DNA of 64,000 nucleotides from Longitalea arenae (GCF_016924755.1 NZ_JAFFJX010000008.1:310001-374000); one strand, 5' to 3'; shown: positions 41,681 through 50,525, counted from the stretch's first letter. A program made the numbers and translations. Notes: generated from the sequence alone by a model not told the origin.

Positions 41681-43048
41681 TTAAAAACTCACTTTCTTAT
41701 TAGGATATCTTTCAACATATTGGTATACCAAACCCCTGATATAATCATTTTCAGGGTAAGGCGTGAGGTAATTTTTCAATTCTTCGCGGCTGGTAATACC
41801 AACGCCGGCAGGTATATAGCCCATGCCATAAAATTTGCCTTTTTCCATCAAAATGCAACTTTGCTCATCGCGCGCATGCCCCGCATCTACTACCGCAAAA
41901 GTGGGCAGCCATTCTTCCAGCCATTGCAGGGCCTGCTGCACACGCTCGTTATATACATCTACTGTTTCTTTATGCTCACAGGCGCCTAAACAGGCAACTT
42001 CGCCGGTTCCCGTACAGGGGCCTTGTGCTGTTTGCATAAAACATAATTTCGGACATAAATTAAACCGCTGGATCAACTGGTTCATCAGGCGGTGTCCTTC
42101 CAGCAGCAAATTGAAGGTATACAGGGGCTGCAGGTGTTTTTTCTTTTTATCGATGGCCAGGCGCAGGTAGCCGCTGTTATCCTGGAACATATATAACCCG
42201 TATGAATGGGTGAACCTTTTCTGGCTGCTGTTGAATTCCGGCCACAGTCTTTTTATCTCCACGCTTTCCAGGATAAAAGCCATCAGCTCGGTGCTGCATG
42301 ACTGGTAGGTTATACGGTGTATGTTCCGTAAAAAATCCTGTCGTTGCTTTCCTGCGCCGTTATGCGTAAAGTGACTGCTCACGCGGTACTTAAGGTTCTT
42401 GGCCTTGCCCACATAGATCACCTTTCCGGTTTGATTATGGAAATAATAAACACCCGGTGTATAGGGCAGTTGATCAACCTGGTCTTTCGGCAAATTGGGT
42501 GGCAGTGACTGCTCTTTAGCGCCGCGTTTTATGAACTGCTGTATGTGTGGCTCAGCGTTATTCAACAGCAAATGCTCCAGCAACCGTACGGTAGCATCAG
42601 TATCGCCACCGGCCCGGTGCCGGTTATAAATATTGATCCCGAAATGACGGCAAAGATTTCCCAGGCTGTAAGAAGGCAAACCCGGGAACACCTTTTTCGC
42701 CAGGCGAACGGTACACAGCTTATTGCACACAAGATCATAACCTGCCGCGTCGAAATGATGTTTTAAAAAAGAATAGTCGAAGTTTACATTATGGGCTACA
42801 AAGATCTTTCCCTGCAAGAGCTCATATAATTTCGGCGCCAGTTCTTCAAAAGTAGGTGCACCGGCTACCATGTCGTTCGAAATACCGGTTAACACCTGGA
42901 TATAATAGGGAATGTTTCGAACCGGCCTTACCAGGCTTTCGAAACGGCTTATAACAGATTGTCCATCATGCAACACAATAGCAATCTCCGTTATATCGTT
43001 ATTGGCAGCGTACCCGCCGGTAGTTTCTATATCAACGATAGCGTACAT
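41681..43048 (-). CDS. Exonuclease (DnaQ-like) / GIY-YIG nuclease fusion
   Basis: 455 residues. The DEDDh exonuclease domain (1-165) has D6 and E8 (VDIETTG), D91 (HNVNFDYSF), H144 and D149 (HRAGGDTDAT). The GIY-YIG domain (about 195-275) has GVYYF, YVGKAKNLKYR and a later Glu. The C-terminal third resembles the UvrC/Cho region with cysteines (LCFMQTAQGPCTGTGEVACL). This exonuclease-UvrC-N-type fusion is common in Bacteroidota and is thought to act in DNA repair; the exact substrate is not known. Confidence 0.9.
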   Translation of the reverse strand: MYAIVDIETTGGYAANNDITEIAIVLHDGQSVISRFESLVRPVRNIPYYIQVLTGISNDMVAGAPTFEELAPKLYELLQGKIFVAHNVNFDYSFLKHHFDAAGYDLVCNKLCTVRLAKKVFPGLPSYSLGNLCRHFGINIYNRHRAGGDTDATVRLLEHLLLNNAEPHIQQFIKRGAKEQSLPPNLPKDQVDQLPYTPGVYYFHNQTGKVIYVGKAKNLKYRVSSHFTHNGAGKQRQDFLRNIHRITYQSCSTELMAFILESVEIKRLWPEFNSSQKRFTHSYGLYMFQDNSGYLRLAIDKKKKHLQPLYTFNLLLEGHRLMNQLIQRFNLCPKLCFMQTAQGPCTGTGEVACLGACEHKETVDVYNERVQQALQWLEEWLPTFAVVDAGHARDEQSCILMEKGKFYGMGYIPAGVGITSREELKNYLTPYPENDYIRGLVYQYVERYPNKKVSF

Positions 43049-43074
43049 AGATCGATCGTAAAGTTACAAAGAAC

Positions 43075-43240
43075 GACCGGAAGCCAGAAGTCCAAAGCCG
43101 GAAGCCGGACACGAGACATTCAAAGCCCGACGCCGGAACTAAGAATCTGGAAACCGGCGTCATAACTGAGCCGCCAGGGTCCGGAGACCGGACCCGCAGC
43201 CGGAGACCGAAAGTCAGCAATTAGATGCGGAGATCCAGAA
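43075..43240. repeat. Degenerate CCGGAAG heptamer-like array
   Basis: Many imperfect copies of CCGGAAG, CCGGAGA and CCGGAAC. Much more decayed than the other arrays. It lies upstream of the minus-strand exonuclease gene rather than at a 3' end. Confidence 0.55.
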
Positions 43241-43406
43241 GCATATAAATGCCTAAGAATCTTAATTTATTCGAAGGTCAGTTCAGATGGCGCATTTCGG
43301 ACCTCAGATTTCAGCTTTTTGACCTCGGGTCTCAGACTTCATTTAATCCTACCCCATGCGACTTTAATCCGTCCCGCATTGTTAAACCTCAAAAAATCCG
43401 TTGTCC

Positions 43407-43517
43407 ATGCAAAAATTCAACATGCAGGGAACCGGAGAAAAGAGGACTATTGTAGCAGTGGTCGTAGTATTCTTCACTGCACTGGTTCTGTTTTCTTACT
43501 GGTTTACCCAGGGTTAA
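43407..43517 (+). CDS. Very small single-helix membrane protein
   Basis: 36 residues. Short polar N-terminus (MQKFNMQGTGEKRT), one hydrophobic helix (IVAVVVVFFTALVLFSYW) and a tiny tail (FTQG). Codon use and helix length look real. A second ORF of the same layout lies 450 bp downstream (43969). Function unknown; it could be a small regulatory membrane protein or a toxin of a type I system. No recognised promoter upstream. Confidence 0.45.
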   Translation: MQKFNMQGTGEKRTIVAVVVVFFTALVLFSYWFTQG

Positions 43518-43968
43518 TGGCTTTGCCGTCATTTAAAGTTTAAAAACGTATAAGTATGGAGCGCGAAGCGATAACCGTCACAAACTGCTTTTGTGCTTCA
43601 TACTTTTTCCAGCACCGCGTAGCTTTACCCGCCATTTCAGGCTTACTGCAGGGTCCCTGGCCTAGGCCTCCCTGTTAATTTTTTAAAGTGTTGAGCAGTA
43701 AATAGTAGTCCTCACTTAATTTTGATCAATAAGTTGCCTGGTGCAGACATTTTGCTTTTTTTAAATAGGTAACATTTGCAGTTGTAATAACTGTGTATTA
43801 TTTTTGTCCTGGCTTTCATTCTAACTGCCTGGATTTACTCTAACCGACGTTTATATCCTTCCTGAACTACCAAGGCTTTAGTTTTAATACCCTATACTTC
43901 GTAAGCCTGTGAAGACCGATTGCATGATCGTACTACGGATTTAATCACAATTAAAAAAAACGTAGCGT
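43518..43968. other. Gene-free leader between the two small ORFs
   Basis: No open frame of convincing quality. It holds the candidate promoter at 43775-43806 and a 5' leader of about 155 nt before the small ORF at 43969, which would be unusually long for so short a gene. Confidence 0.45.
43775..43806 (+). promoter_or_regulatory. Bacteroidota promoter upstream of the small membrane protein gene
   Basis: TTTG (43775-43778) and TATTTTTG (43799-43806, exact TAnnTTTG) with 20-nt spacing. Predicted start near 43813. This supports transcription of the 38-codon ORF at 43969. Confidence 0.6.
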
Positions 43969-44085
43969 ATGAAAAAGTCAACGCACAATCACTTCCATCT
44001 CGGCGAAAACGGTAAGGTAGCATTAATGGCAATTGGTTTTTTAAGCTTCATTATGTTGCTGTCGTACCTGTATTGGTATGCATAG
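43969..44085 (+). CDS. Very small single-helix membrane protein
   Basis: 38 residues. Polar, His-rich N-terminus (MKKSTHNHFHLGENG), then one helix (KVALMAIGFLSFIMLLSYLY) and the tail WYA. It has a good promoter upstream and a terminator-like structure downstream, so the gene is probably real. Its layout and the SY[WL] motif at the helix end resemble the ORF at 43407. Confidence 0.55.
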   Translation: MKKSTHNHFHLGENGKVALMAIGFLSFIMLLSYLYWYA

Positions 44086-44120
44086 TCATTTAGCTTAGCA
44101 CAACCTTACTGAAACACAAA

Positions 44121-44197
44121 AAGCTTCCGGTATCTTGATAATGATATTGGATAGGAAATCATTTTGTAAGCATTCCGGGAAGCGGGGTGCTTTTTTT
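44121..44197 (+). terminator. Terminator-like structure after the small membrane protein gene
   Basis: GCTTCC (44123-44128) can pair with GGAAGC (44178-44183). A local stem AAGCA / TGCTT (44168-44172 / 44088 bases on at 44188-44192) leads into a run of seven T (44191-44197). Confidence 0.55.
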
Positions 44198-44271
44198 ATG
44201 CCCCACCCCTATCCCCTGTCTGGCGGACTTAAACGACGACCCAAACGCATTTCTCTGGCCGGTTAGCTATA

Positions 44272-44560
44272 AGCTGCCCCTGCAACCAGCAACCTGAAAC
44301 GTGAAACATGTAACCTGCAACACCAGCAACACCTGCAACCTGCAACCTGCAACCTGCAACCTGTAACCTGCAACCTACAACACCTGCAACCTGTAACCTG
44401 CAACCTGTAACCTGAAACCTGCAACCAGCAACACCTGAAACCCGCAACCTGAAACCTGTAACCTGTAACCTGCAACCTGAAACCTGAAACCTGCAACACC
44501 TGAAACCTGTAACCTGAAACCTGCAACACCTGCAACACCTGCAAGCCCGTCACTCATAAA
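44272..44560. repeat. Long CCTGCAA/CCTGTAA/CCTGAAA heptamer array
   Basis: About forty heptamers of the form CCTGNAA, with occasional decamers CCTGCAACAC. It lies between the small membrane protein and valS. On the minus strand it is open in several frames and gives repetitive ORFs with no protein character. Confidence 0.92.
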
Positions 44561-44646
44561 CTTTTGCAGCCTGCCCCCTTACCACCCCTTCAGGGGTCGG
44601 GGGGATTTATTACCTTTGCCCTCCCTTAAAAGGACACTACATACTT

Positions 44647-47313
44647 ATGGAACTAAGCAAGAACTATCAGCCCGAAGCGGTGGAGGACAAATGGAGTAAG
44701 CACTGGAAATCAAAGAGATATTTCAATAGCACCCCCGATGATCGCAAACCGTTCACCGTGGTGATACCCCCGCCCAACGTCACCGGGGTATTGCATATGG
44801 GTCACACCCTCAACGAAACGGTGCAGGATATTCTGGTGCGTAAAGCCCGCATGAGCGGCTTCAACGCCTGCTGGGTGCCCGGCAGCGACCATGCCTCTAT
44901 TGCTACCGAGAGCAAGGTGGTTCAAATGCTTGAAAAAGAAAAAGGCATTAAAAAGAGCGAACTCACCCGCGAGCAGTTCCTGAAACATGCTTTTGAGTGG
45001 AAAGAAAAATACGGCGGCATCATTTACCACCAGATCGAAAAACTCGGCTGCAGTGTTGACTGGGACCGCGTTTCCTTTACCATGGATCACGACTATTACA
45101 AAGCCGTTATCCGGGTTTTTGTTGACCTCTATAATAAAAAAATGATCTATCGCGGCGCCCGCATGATCAATTGGGATCCCGCCGCCAAAACCGCCCTCAG
45201 CGATGAGGAAGTGGAGTACAAAGAAGTACAGGGGAAATTGTATTATGTAACTTACCAGATTGCTGACGAAAATGGCACCCCTTTAGGGGCCGGGGGTATT
45301 ACCATCGCTACCCAACGCCCTGAAACCATCATGGGCGATACCGGCGTGTGCGTGAACCCCAATGACGAGCGTTTTGCCCACCTGAAAGGCAAAAAGGTGA
45401 TCGTACCGCTGGTAAACCGGGCCGTACCGGTAATTTTTGACGAATACGTTGACCCCGCATTTGGTACCGGGGCCCTGAAAGTGACCCCGGCCCATGATAT
45501 CAATGACTATAACCTGGGTTTAAAACATAATCTCCCGGTAATTGACACCCTCAACGAAGACGGCACCCTTAACGAAGCCGCCCAGGTTTGCGTGGGCATG
45601 GATCGCTTCGAAGCCCGTAAAAAAGTAGTGGAAATGCTGCAGGAGCAGGGGCTGCTGGTAAAAGAAGAAGAATACACCACCCGCCTCGGCTACTCGCAAC
45701 GCAGTCTGGCCGTTGTGGAACCCCGGATTTCAACCCAGTGGTTTGTCACCATGCGCTCCCTGGCCGACAAAGCCCTGGCAGCTGTAGCCAGCGGCGAAGT
45801 AAGGATCCACCCGGGTGATAAATTCATGGCTACCTACCGCTACTGGCTCGAAAATGTGAAGGACTGGTGTATCAGCCGGCAATTATGGTGGGGGCAGCGC
45901 ATTCCCGCCTGGTACGACGACAATGGCAATTGTTATGTAGCCGAAACCGAAGAAGAAGCGGTAAGGCTTTGGGCAGAAAATATTCAACCCGGCGCTACCG
46001 GCTCAACAACGCATTCACCGTATACCAATCACCCGCTCCGCCAGGACGATGACGTACTCGACACCTGGTTCTCGAGCTGGTTATGGCCCATTGAAGTATT
46101 TAAAGGCATTACCTATCCCGGTAATCCCGATATTAATTACTATTACCCTACTTCGGTGCTGGTAACCGGACAGGACATCATATTCTTCTGGGTAGCGCGG
46201 ATGATCATGGCCGGCATCGAATACATGGACGTAAAACCCTTCAGCGACGTATACTTTACCGGTATGGTGCGCGATAAACAAGGCCGGAAAATGAGTAAAC
46301 AGCTCGGCAACTCGCCCGACCTGTTGATGCTTATCGATAAATATGGCGCCGATGCCGTTCGTTTTGGCATCATGATCTCCTCTCCTGCCGGCAACGACCT
46401 GCTCTTCGACGAAACCTCGCCGGAACAGGGCAGCAAATTCAACAACAAGATGTGGAATGCCCTGAAGCTGGTGAAGATGTTTGAAGCAAAGGTTGGCGCT
46501 ACAGCCAACGCATCCACGCCTTTTGCCGTTACCTGGTTCGAGCACAAACTGCAGGCGGCCAAAGCAGAAATGGAACAGCATTATAAGGATTTCAAGTTGA
46601 GCGAAGGCCTGAAGACCCTGTATTCGCTCATTTGGGACGATTTCTGCAGTTATTACCTGGAATGGGTAAAACCGCCTATGGACCAGCCCATGGACAAAGC
46701 GGTATACGATAAAACCGTTTATTTCTTCTCAGAACTCTTGCATCTGCTGCATCCCTATATGCCCTTCGTTACAGAAGAAATATATCATTTGCTGGCGCCC
46801 CGGGCACAGGACCTGTGTGTGAAACAATTCACGGCGCCGCAACCATTCGATGCCATTGTATTGCGGGAAGGCCAATTGCTGATAGATGTGATCACCGGCC
46901 TTCGTGATGTGCGGGCAAAACAGCAGATAAAGCCCAAAGAGCCTATTAAACTGTATATCCAGGGCGAGAATACCGAGCTGTTCAAAGCCATTGAAGCTGT
47001 GCTGAAGAAACAGGTAAATATTGAAGAATTGACATTTGTTACGGAGCCTGTACCACAAACCATTACAGCGGTGATCGGCAAGGATAAGTTCTATATTGAA
47101 ACTGAACGTTCTGTAGATACCGGCGCTCAAAAAGAAGAGTTGTTAAAAGAGTTGGACCGCCTGAAAAAGTTCCTCGAATCAGTTAATAAAAAGTTAAGCA
47201 ATGAGCGGTTCATACAATCTGCAAGGCCGGATGTCGTTCAATTAGAGCAAAAGAAAAAACTGGATGCCGAAGAAAAGATTAAGGTCCTTGAAAGTAGCCT
47301 TCAAAACCTCTAA
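44647..47313 (+). CDS. valS: Valine--tRNA ligase
   Basis: 888 residues, normal length. The HIGH-type motif is in PPPNVTGVLHMGHTLNETV, class I editing domain motifs include GDTGVCVNPNDERF, and the KMSKS motif is GRKMSKQLGNSPD. The C-terminal tRNA-binding coiled coil (about 815-888) is present. A TACCTTTG -7-like box lies at 44611-44618 with no clear -33 partner. The last 50 bp overlap the start of the PAP2 gene. Confidence 0.97.
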   Translation: MELSKNYQPEAVEDKWSKHWKSKRYFNSTPDDRKPFTVVIPPPNVTGVLHMGHTLNETVQDILVRKARMSGFNACWVPGSDHASIATESKVVQMLEKEKGIKKSELTREQFLKHAFEWKEKYGGIIYHQIEKLGCSVDWDRVSFTMDHDYYKAVIRVFVDLYNKKMIYRGARMINWDPAAKTALSDEEVEYKEVQGKLYYVTYQIADENGTPLGAGGITIATQRPETIMGDTGVCVNPNDERFAHLKGKKVIVPLVNRAVPVIFDEYVDPAFGTGALKVTPAHDINDYNLGLKHNLPVIDTLNEDGTLNEAAQVCVGMDRFEARKKVVEMLQEQGLLVKEEEYTTRLGYSQRSLAVVEPRISTQWFVTMRSLADKALAAVASGEVRIHPGDKFMATYRYWLENVKDWCISRQLWWGQRIPAWYDDNGNCYVAETEEEAVRLWAENIQPGATGSTTHSPYTNHPLRQDDDVLDTWFSSWLWPIEVFKGITYPGNPDINYYYPTSVLVTGQDIIFFWVARMIMAGIEYMDVKPFSDVYFTGMVRDKQGRKMSKQLGNSPDLLMLIDKYGADAVRFGIMISSPAGNDLLFDETSPEQGSKFNNKMWNALKLVKMFEAKVGATANASTPFAVTWFEHKLQAAKAEMEQHYKDFKLSEGLKTLYSLIWDDFCSYYLEWVKPPMDQPMDKAVYDKTVYFFSELLHLLHPYMPFVTEEIYHLLAPRAQDLCVKQFTAPQPFDAIVLREGQLLIDVITGLRDVRAKQQIKPKEPIKLYIQGENTELFKAIEAVLKKQVNIEELTFVTEPVPQTITAVIGKDKFYIETERSVDTGAQKEELLKELDRLKKFLESVNKKLSNERFIQSARPDVVQLEQKKKLDAEEKIKVLESSLQNL

Positions 47314-47944
47314 AAAAACAAAGACGGTCTCATATATCTTCAAAAGCATACTGTTCACTGCAGTATGCTTTTGTTATTTGCAGCCGCCGGCCATTGCGCA
47401 AAAACTGAACTTCGATCAGCGCATGTTGATCAATATGATGGAGAACAGAACGCCCGGCACTACCCGCTTGATGCAGGGCATATCGGATAATACGCAACTG
47501 GTGTCGGTGCTTATTCCGGCGACCGTAGTGGCAGCCGGTTTGATCGATAACAATAAAACGACGCTTAAAAAAGGATTATACCTGGCTGAATCCGCCGCAG
47601 CAGCCACCTTCATCTCTTATGGAATGAAATATTCCTTTAAACGGTCGAGGCCATTTATGGTTACACCCGGTTTAACAGCGGCCGGATCTGGCAGCAGTCC
47701 CTCCTTCCCTTCCGGTCATACTTCTGTAGCTTTCGCATCGGCTACTTCGCTCACCCTCGCATATCCAAAATGGTATGTAGCTGTACCTGCTTATACCTGG
47801 GCAGCTTCGGTAGGTTATTCGCGCATGTACCTAGGCGTACATTATCCCAGCGATGTACTGGCAGGTGCCGTCATTGGCGCCGGCAGCGCCTGGCTCATGT
47901 ACAAAGCCAATAAATGGTTGTTTAAGAAGAAACCGAATCACTAA
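47264..47944 (+). CDS. PAP2-superfamily phosphatase
   Basis: 226 residues from ATG 47264, 50 bp inside valS in another frame; no later ATG retains the signal peptide. Signal peptide or anchor (SILFTAVCFCYLQPPAIAQ). All three acid phosphatase motifs are present: K122-x6-R129-P130, P149-SGH152 and S186-R187-x5-H193-x3-D197. It is a likely membrane-associated lipid phosphatase (undecaprenyl-PP or phosphatidate type), with the active site on the periplasmic side. The stop lies in an octamer array (CTAATTAG...). Confidence 0.9.
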   Translation: MPKKRLRSLKVAFKTSKKTKTVSYIFKSILFTAVCFCYLQPPAIAQKLNFDQRMLINMMENRTPGTTRLMQGISDNTQLVSVLIPATVVAAGLIDNNKTTLKKGLYLAESAAAATFISYGMKYSFKRSRPFMVTPGLTAAGSGSSPSFPSGHTSVAFASATSLTLAYPKWYVAVPAYTWAASVGYSRMYLGVHYPSDVLAGAVIGAGSAWLMYKANKWLFKKKPNH

Positions 47945-48078
47945 TTAGCTAATTTGCTGATGTGCTAATGTATCCCGCTACTCTTAAAGCGCATGCTGCA
48001 ACATACGGGAATACACTTATATGCAATGTTTCAAAAAAACCGGCAAGTTGCAGGTTTTTGCAATGATCTTTCGTCAAC
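47938..48078. repeat. Inverse octamer array at the PAP2 stop and gap
   Basis: 47941-47970 reads as octamers TAATTTGC, TGATGTGC, TAATG, the inverse of the CATCAGCA family. ATTTGCTGATGTGCT has a perfect inverted partner in the array at 48079. The remaining ~100 bp hold no gene. Confidence 0.7.
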
Positions 48079-48545
48079 CAGCACATCAGCACATCAGCAA
48101 ATCAGCACATTGAACATTGCCTCCGCGTAAAAGTGTATCTCCATCAGCACATCAGCAAATGAGCACATTGAGTCTTGCCTCCGCGCAGAAGTGTATTTCC
48201 ATCAGCACATCAGCACATCAGCAAATCAGCACATCGAACATTGCCTCTCCGCGCAAAAGTGTATTTCCATCAGCACATCAGCAAATCAGCAAATCAGCAC
48301 ATCGAACATTGCCTCTCCGCGCAAAAGTGTATTTCCATCAGCACATCAGCACATCAGCAAATCAGCACATCGAACATTGCCTCTCCGCGCAAAAGTGTAT
48401 TTCCATCAGCACATCAGCACATCAGCACATCGAACATTGCCTCCGCGGAGAAGTGTATTTCCATCAGCACATCAGCACATCAGCAAATCAGCACATAGAA
48501 CATTGCCTCTCCGCGCAAAAGTGTATTTCCATTATCTCATTATCA
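48079..48545. repeat. Seven-copy composite minisatellite (octamer block plus 34-bp spacer)
   Basis: Each unit is 3-4 copies of octamer CATCAGCA (or AATCAGCA) followed by a ~34-bp spacer containing GAACATTGCCTCTCCGCGC and AAAAGTGTATTTC. Units begin at about 48079, 48142, 48200, 48268, 48336, 48404 and 48462, and are 58 or 68 bp long. The difference is one octamer plus a CT in the spacer. The array ends in CATTATCT/CATTATCA octamers. All three plus-strand frames are open across it, but no frame looks like protein. Confidence 0.93.
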
Positions 48546-48681
48546 CATCATCACATTAGCCTGGCCCGATTTTTTCTATACCTTCACAGCACGCGATAAG
48601 ACCACCGATTTAATTACCTATGATATCCTTTTAAAAAGAAAGGAACCAATTAACACTCTTTAATTGTTTTTTAATGATTGA

Positions 48682-48709
48682 GCGAATACTATAATATTAT
48701 GGTATTCGC
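48682..48709. promoter_or_regulatory. 28-bp near-perfect palindrome upstream of the rsb-like operon
   Basis: GCGAATAC, then T ATAATATTAT G, then GTATTCGC: 26 of 28 positions symmetrical. It lies 139 bp before the first gene. Candidate operator, or a cruciform/hairpin. Confidence 0.5.
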
Positions 48710-48778
48710 ATAACTATTTTTATACCTGTCAACCGAACAGATATAAACGATATCAGTAATACCGAACGATTGCCAGCC

Positions 48779-48807
48779 AATGATCAACCTTGGTTTGGCT
48801 GATCATT
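48779..48807. promoter_or_regulatory. Second inverted repeat in the rsb leader
   Basis: AATGATCA (48779-48786) and TGATCATT (48800-48807) flank a 13-nt centre containing ACC and GGC that can extend the stem. It ends 40 bp before the start codon at 48848, so it may be a leader hairpin. Confidence 0.45.
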
Positions 48808-48847
48808 GTATAAAGCATACTTATAAAACTTCAACTTTTTTAAACTA

Positions 48848-49711
48848 ATGAAACAAGACATTTCGAAGCTACTACAGAAGAAGAAAAAGAGTATTCTGGA
48901 AGACTGGATGCATTTGCAGCTTGCAGATGCCGGACTGAGAGAGGACCTGATGAGTAACGATGAATTGCGTGAGCAAAGTGCGGAGCTGCTGGATTCCCTG
49001 TTAAAAGGTATCAACGACAAAACGATAAACGATTTTAATTCCGATGAATTTGCCCCCGTATACGAAATATTGTCAGGCATTTCTATTTCGCGGGCCCGCC
49101 AGGGATTTTCACCGCGTGAAACAGGCATCTTCGTTTTCAGCCTTAAAGATGCCCTGTTAAAAACCATCGTTACAGAATTATCCAACGACCAGGGAGCCTT
49201 ACTGGAAACCATCGTGAGCGTAAACAAATTACTCGACAACCTCGGTATCGTTACGTTTGAGACCTTTATTAAAGGCCGTGAAGAAGTGATCCTTCGCCAA
49301 ACCGACGAAATCGCCGAAATATCAACCCCGGTTATCCAGGTATGGGATGGCATCCTGGCATTGCCCATCATTGGAACGCTCGACAGCGCCCGTACCCAGG
49401 TGGTAATGGAAAATCTCTTACAGCATATTGTTGAAACAGGAAGCACTATCGCCATCTTGGATATCTCAGGTGTACCCGCCGTTGACTCCCTGGTGGCACA
49501 GCATATTATAAAAACGGTAGCCGCTACCCGGCTCATGGGGGCTGAATGCATCATCAGCGGCATCAGACCCGAAATTGCGCAAACGGTTGTTCATCTGGGT
49601 ATCGACCTTTCAAACATTGTCACCAAAGCGTCTCTCGCAAGTGCCCTGAAACATGCATTTGCTATGCTGAGGCTCGACGTTAAACGAATTCAAAAAGAAA
49701 AAGAAAAATAA
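48848..49711 (+). CDS. RsbR-type stressosome protein (RsbRD N-domain plus STAS)
   Basis: 287 residues. The N-terminal helical sensor domain (about 10-150) resembles the RsbRD N-terminal domain. The C-terminal STAS domain (about 160-280) has DISGVPAVDSLVAQHIIKT and GIRPEIAQTVVHLGIDLSNI. Ser214 and Thr246 occupy the places of the two residues phosphorylated by RsbT in Bacillus RsbR. With RsbS it would form the stressosome core. First gene of a tight six-gene operon. Confidence 0.9.
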   Translation: MKQDISKLLQKKKKSILEDWMHLQLADAGLREDLMSNDELREQSAELLDSLLKGINDKTINDFNSDEFAPVYEILSGISISRARQGFSPRETGIFVFSLKDALLKTIVTELSNDQGALLETIVSVNKLLDNLGIVTFETFIKGREEVILRQTDEIAEISTPVIQVWDGILALPIIGTLDSARTQVVMENLLQHIVETGSTIAILDISGVPAVDSLVAQHIIKTVAATRLMGAECIISGIRPEIAQTVVHLGIDLSNIVTKASLASALKHAFAMLRLDVKRIQKEKEK

Positions 49712-49723
49712 GAAGATCACACT

Positions 49724-50131
49724 ATGGACAGGATACCTATTCTCAGAATGGGGAAATTTTTACTCGTTACCATTCAAATAGATCTGTATGACCGGCTGGC
49801 TACCAACCTGGAGACCGACCTGGTATATATGGTTAATAAAACCGGAGCGAGGGGTGTTTTGATTGACATTTCTGCGTTAAGCATTGTAGACTCTTTCATG
49901 GGACGCATCCTCGGTAATATTGGAAGTATGGCCCGCATCATGGATGCCGAAACCGTAGTGGTGGGCATGCAGCCGGCGGTGGCTATTACCCTCGTTGAGC
50001 TGGGGTTGGAACTGAAAGGGGTTCATACCGCATTAAATGTTGAAAAAGGCATGGAATTACTACAGAAAAAAATTAATGGCCTCGATGACGAAGAAGATGA
50101 AATAGCAGCCAATGAGGATAGTACTGACTAA
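49724..50131 (+). CDS. RsbS-type STAS protein
   Basis: 135 residues, STAS domain (1-115) followed by an acidic tail. RIPILRMGKFLLVTIQIDLY at the start and IDISALSIVDSFMGRILGNI with phospho-site Ser57 match RsbS (Ser59 in Bacillus). It is the scaffold that holds RsbT until phosphorylated. 12 bp after rsbR. Confidence 0.9.
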   Translation: MDRIPILRMGKFLLVTIQIDLYDRLATNLETDLVYMVNKTGARGVLIDISALSIVDSFMGRILGNIGSMARIMDAETVVVGMQPAVAITLVELGLELKGVHTALNVEKGMELLQKKINGLDDEEDEIAANEDSTD

Positions 50132-50138
50132 GGATACT

Positions 50139-50525
50139 ATGAAAATAGAAAAGGAGCAGGATGTTGTTCCTTTCCGGAATCGCGTAAAGGAGTACGCGGT
50201 AAGGATCGGGATGAGTGTTGTCAATCAAACCAAATTAATTACCGCAGCCAGCGAACTCGTTCGAAATATGCTGAAATATGCCAATGGCGGCAATACGATC
50301 ATTGAAGTGATCAGCGAGGGCAGGAACAGCGGCATTCGCCTGATCTTCCAGGATAAAGGTCCGGGAATAAAAGACATTGACCTCGCAATGAAAGACGGGT
50401 TTTCAACCGGGAAAAGCCTGGGTCTTGGATTGCCTGGCGCGAAAAGGTTGGTAAATGAATTTGAGATCAAGAGTAGCGTAGGCGAAGGAACAACCGTTTC
50501 AATAATCAAGTGGAAGAATGGCTAA
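50139..50525 (+). CDS. RsbT-type serine/threonine kinase (switch kinase)
   Basis: 128 residues from ATG 50139, which has AAGGA in front; ATG 50112 is an alternative that overlaps rsbS by 20 bp. HATPase_c fold of the GHKL type with ELVRNMLKYA (N-box), DKGPGI (72-77) and GLGLPG (95-100). It should phosphorylate RsbR and RsbS, be released from the stressosome and then act on a partner. The usual partner RsbU is not found here; the next proteins are the candidates. Confidence 0.9.
   Translation: MKIEKEQDVVPFRNRVKEYAVRIGMSVVNQTKLITAASELVRNMLKYANGGNTIIEVISEGRNSGIRLIFQDKGPGIKDIDLAMKDGFSTGKSLGLGLPGAKRLVNEFEIKSSVGEGTTVSIIKWKNG

Noticed and set aside
43557-43682. 41-codon ORF between the two small membrane proteins
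   Set aside because: No membrane helix, odd Pro-rich end, no promoter; likely chance.
44263-44553. Minus-strand ORFs of 60-96 codons
   Set aside because: Pure translation of CCTGNAA heptamers (GFRLQVAG-type repeats).
48079-48545. CRISPR-like array
   Set aside because: The units between the octamer blocks are nearly identical to each other, so there are no unique spacers, the repeat block varies in length, and no cas genes are present. It is a composite minisatellite.
48117-48599. Long plus-strand ORFs (up to 160 codons, three overlapping frames)
   Set aside because: They arise because the repeat unit contains no stop in any plus-strand frame; the translation is a monotonous HQHIST/SANQHIEH pattern.
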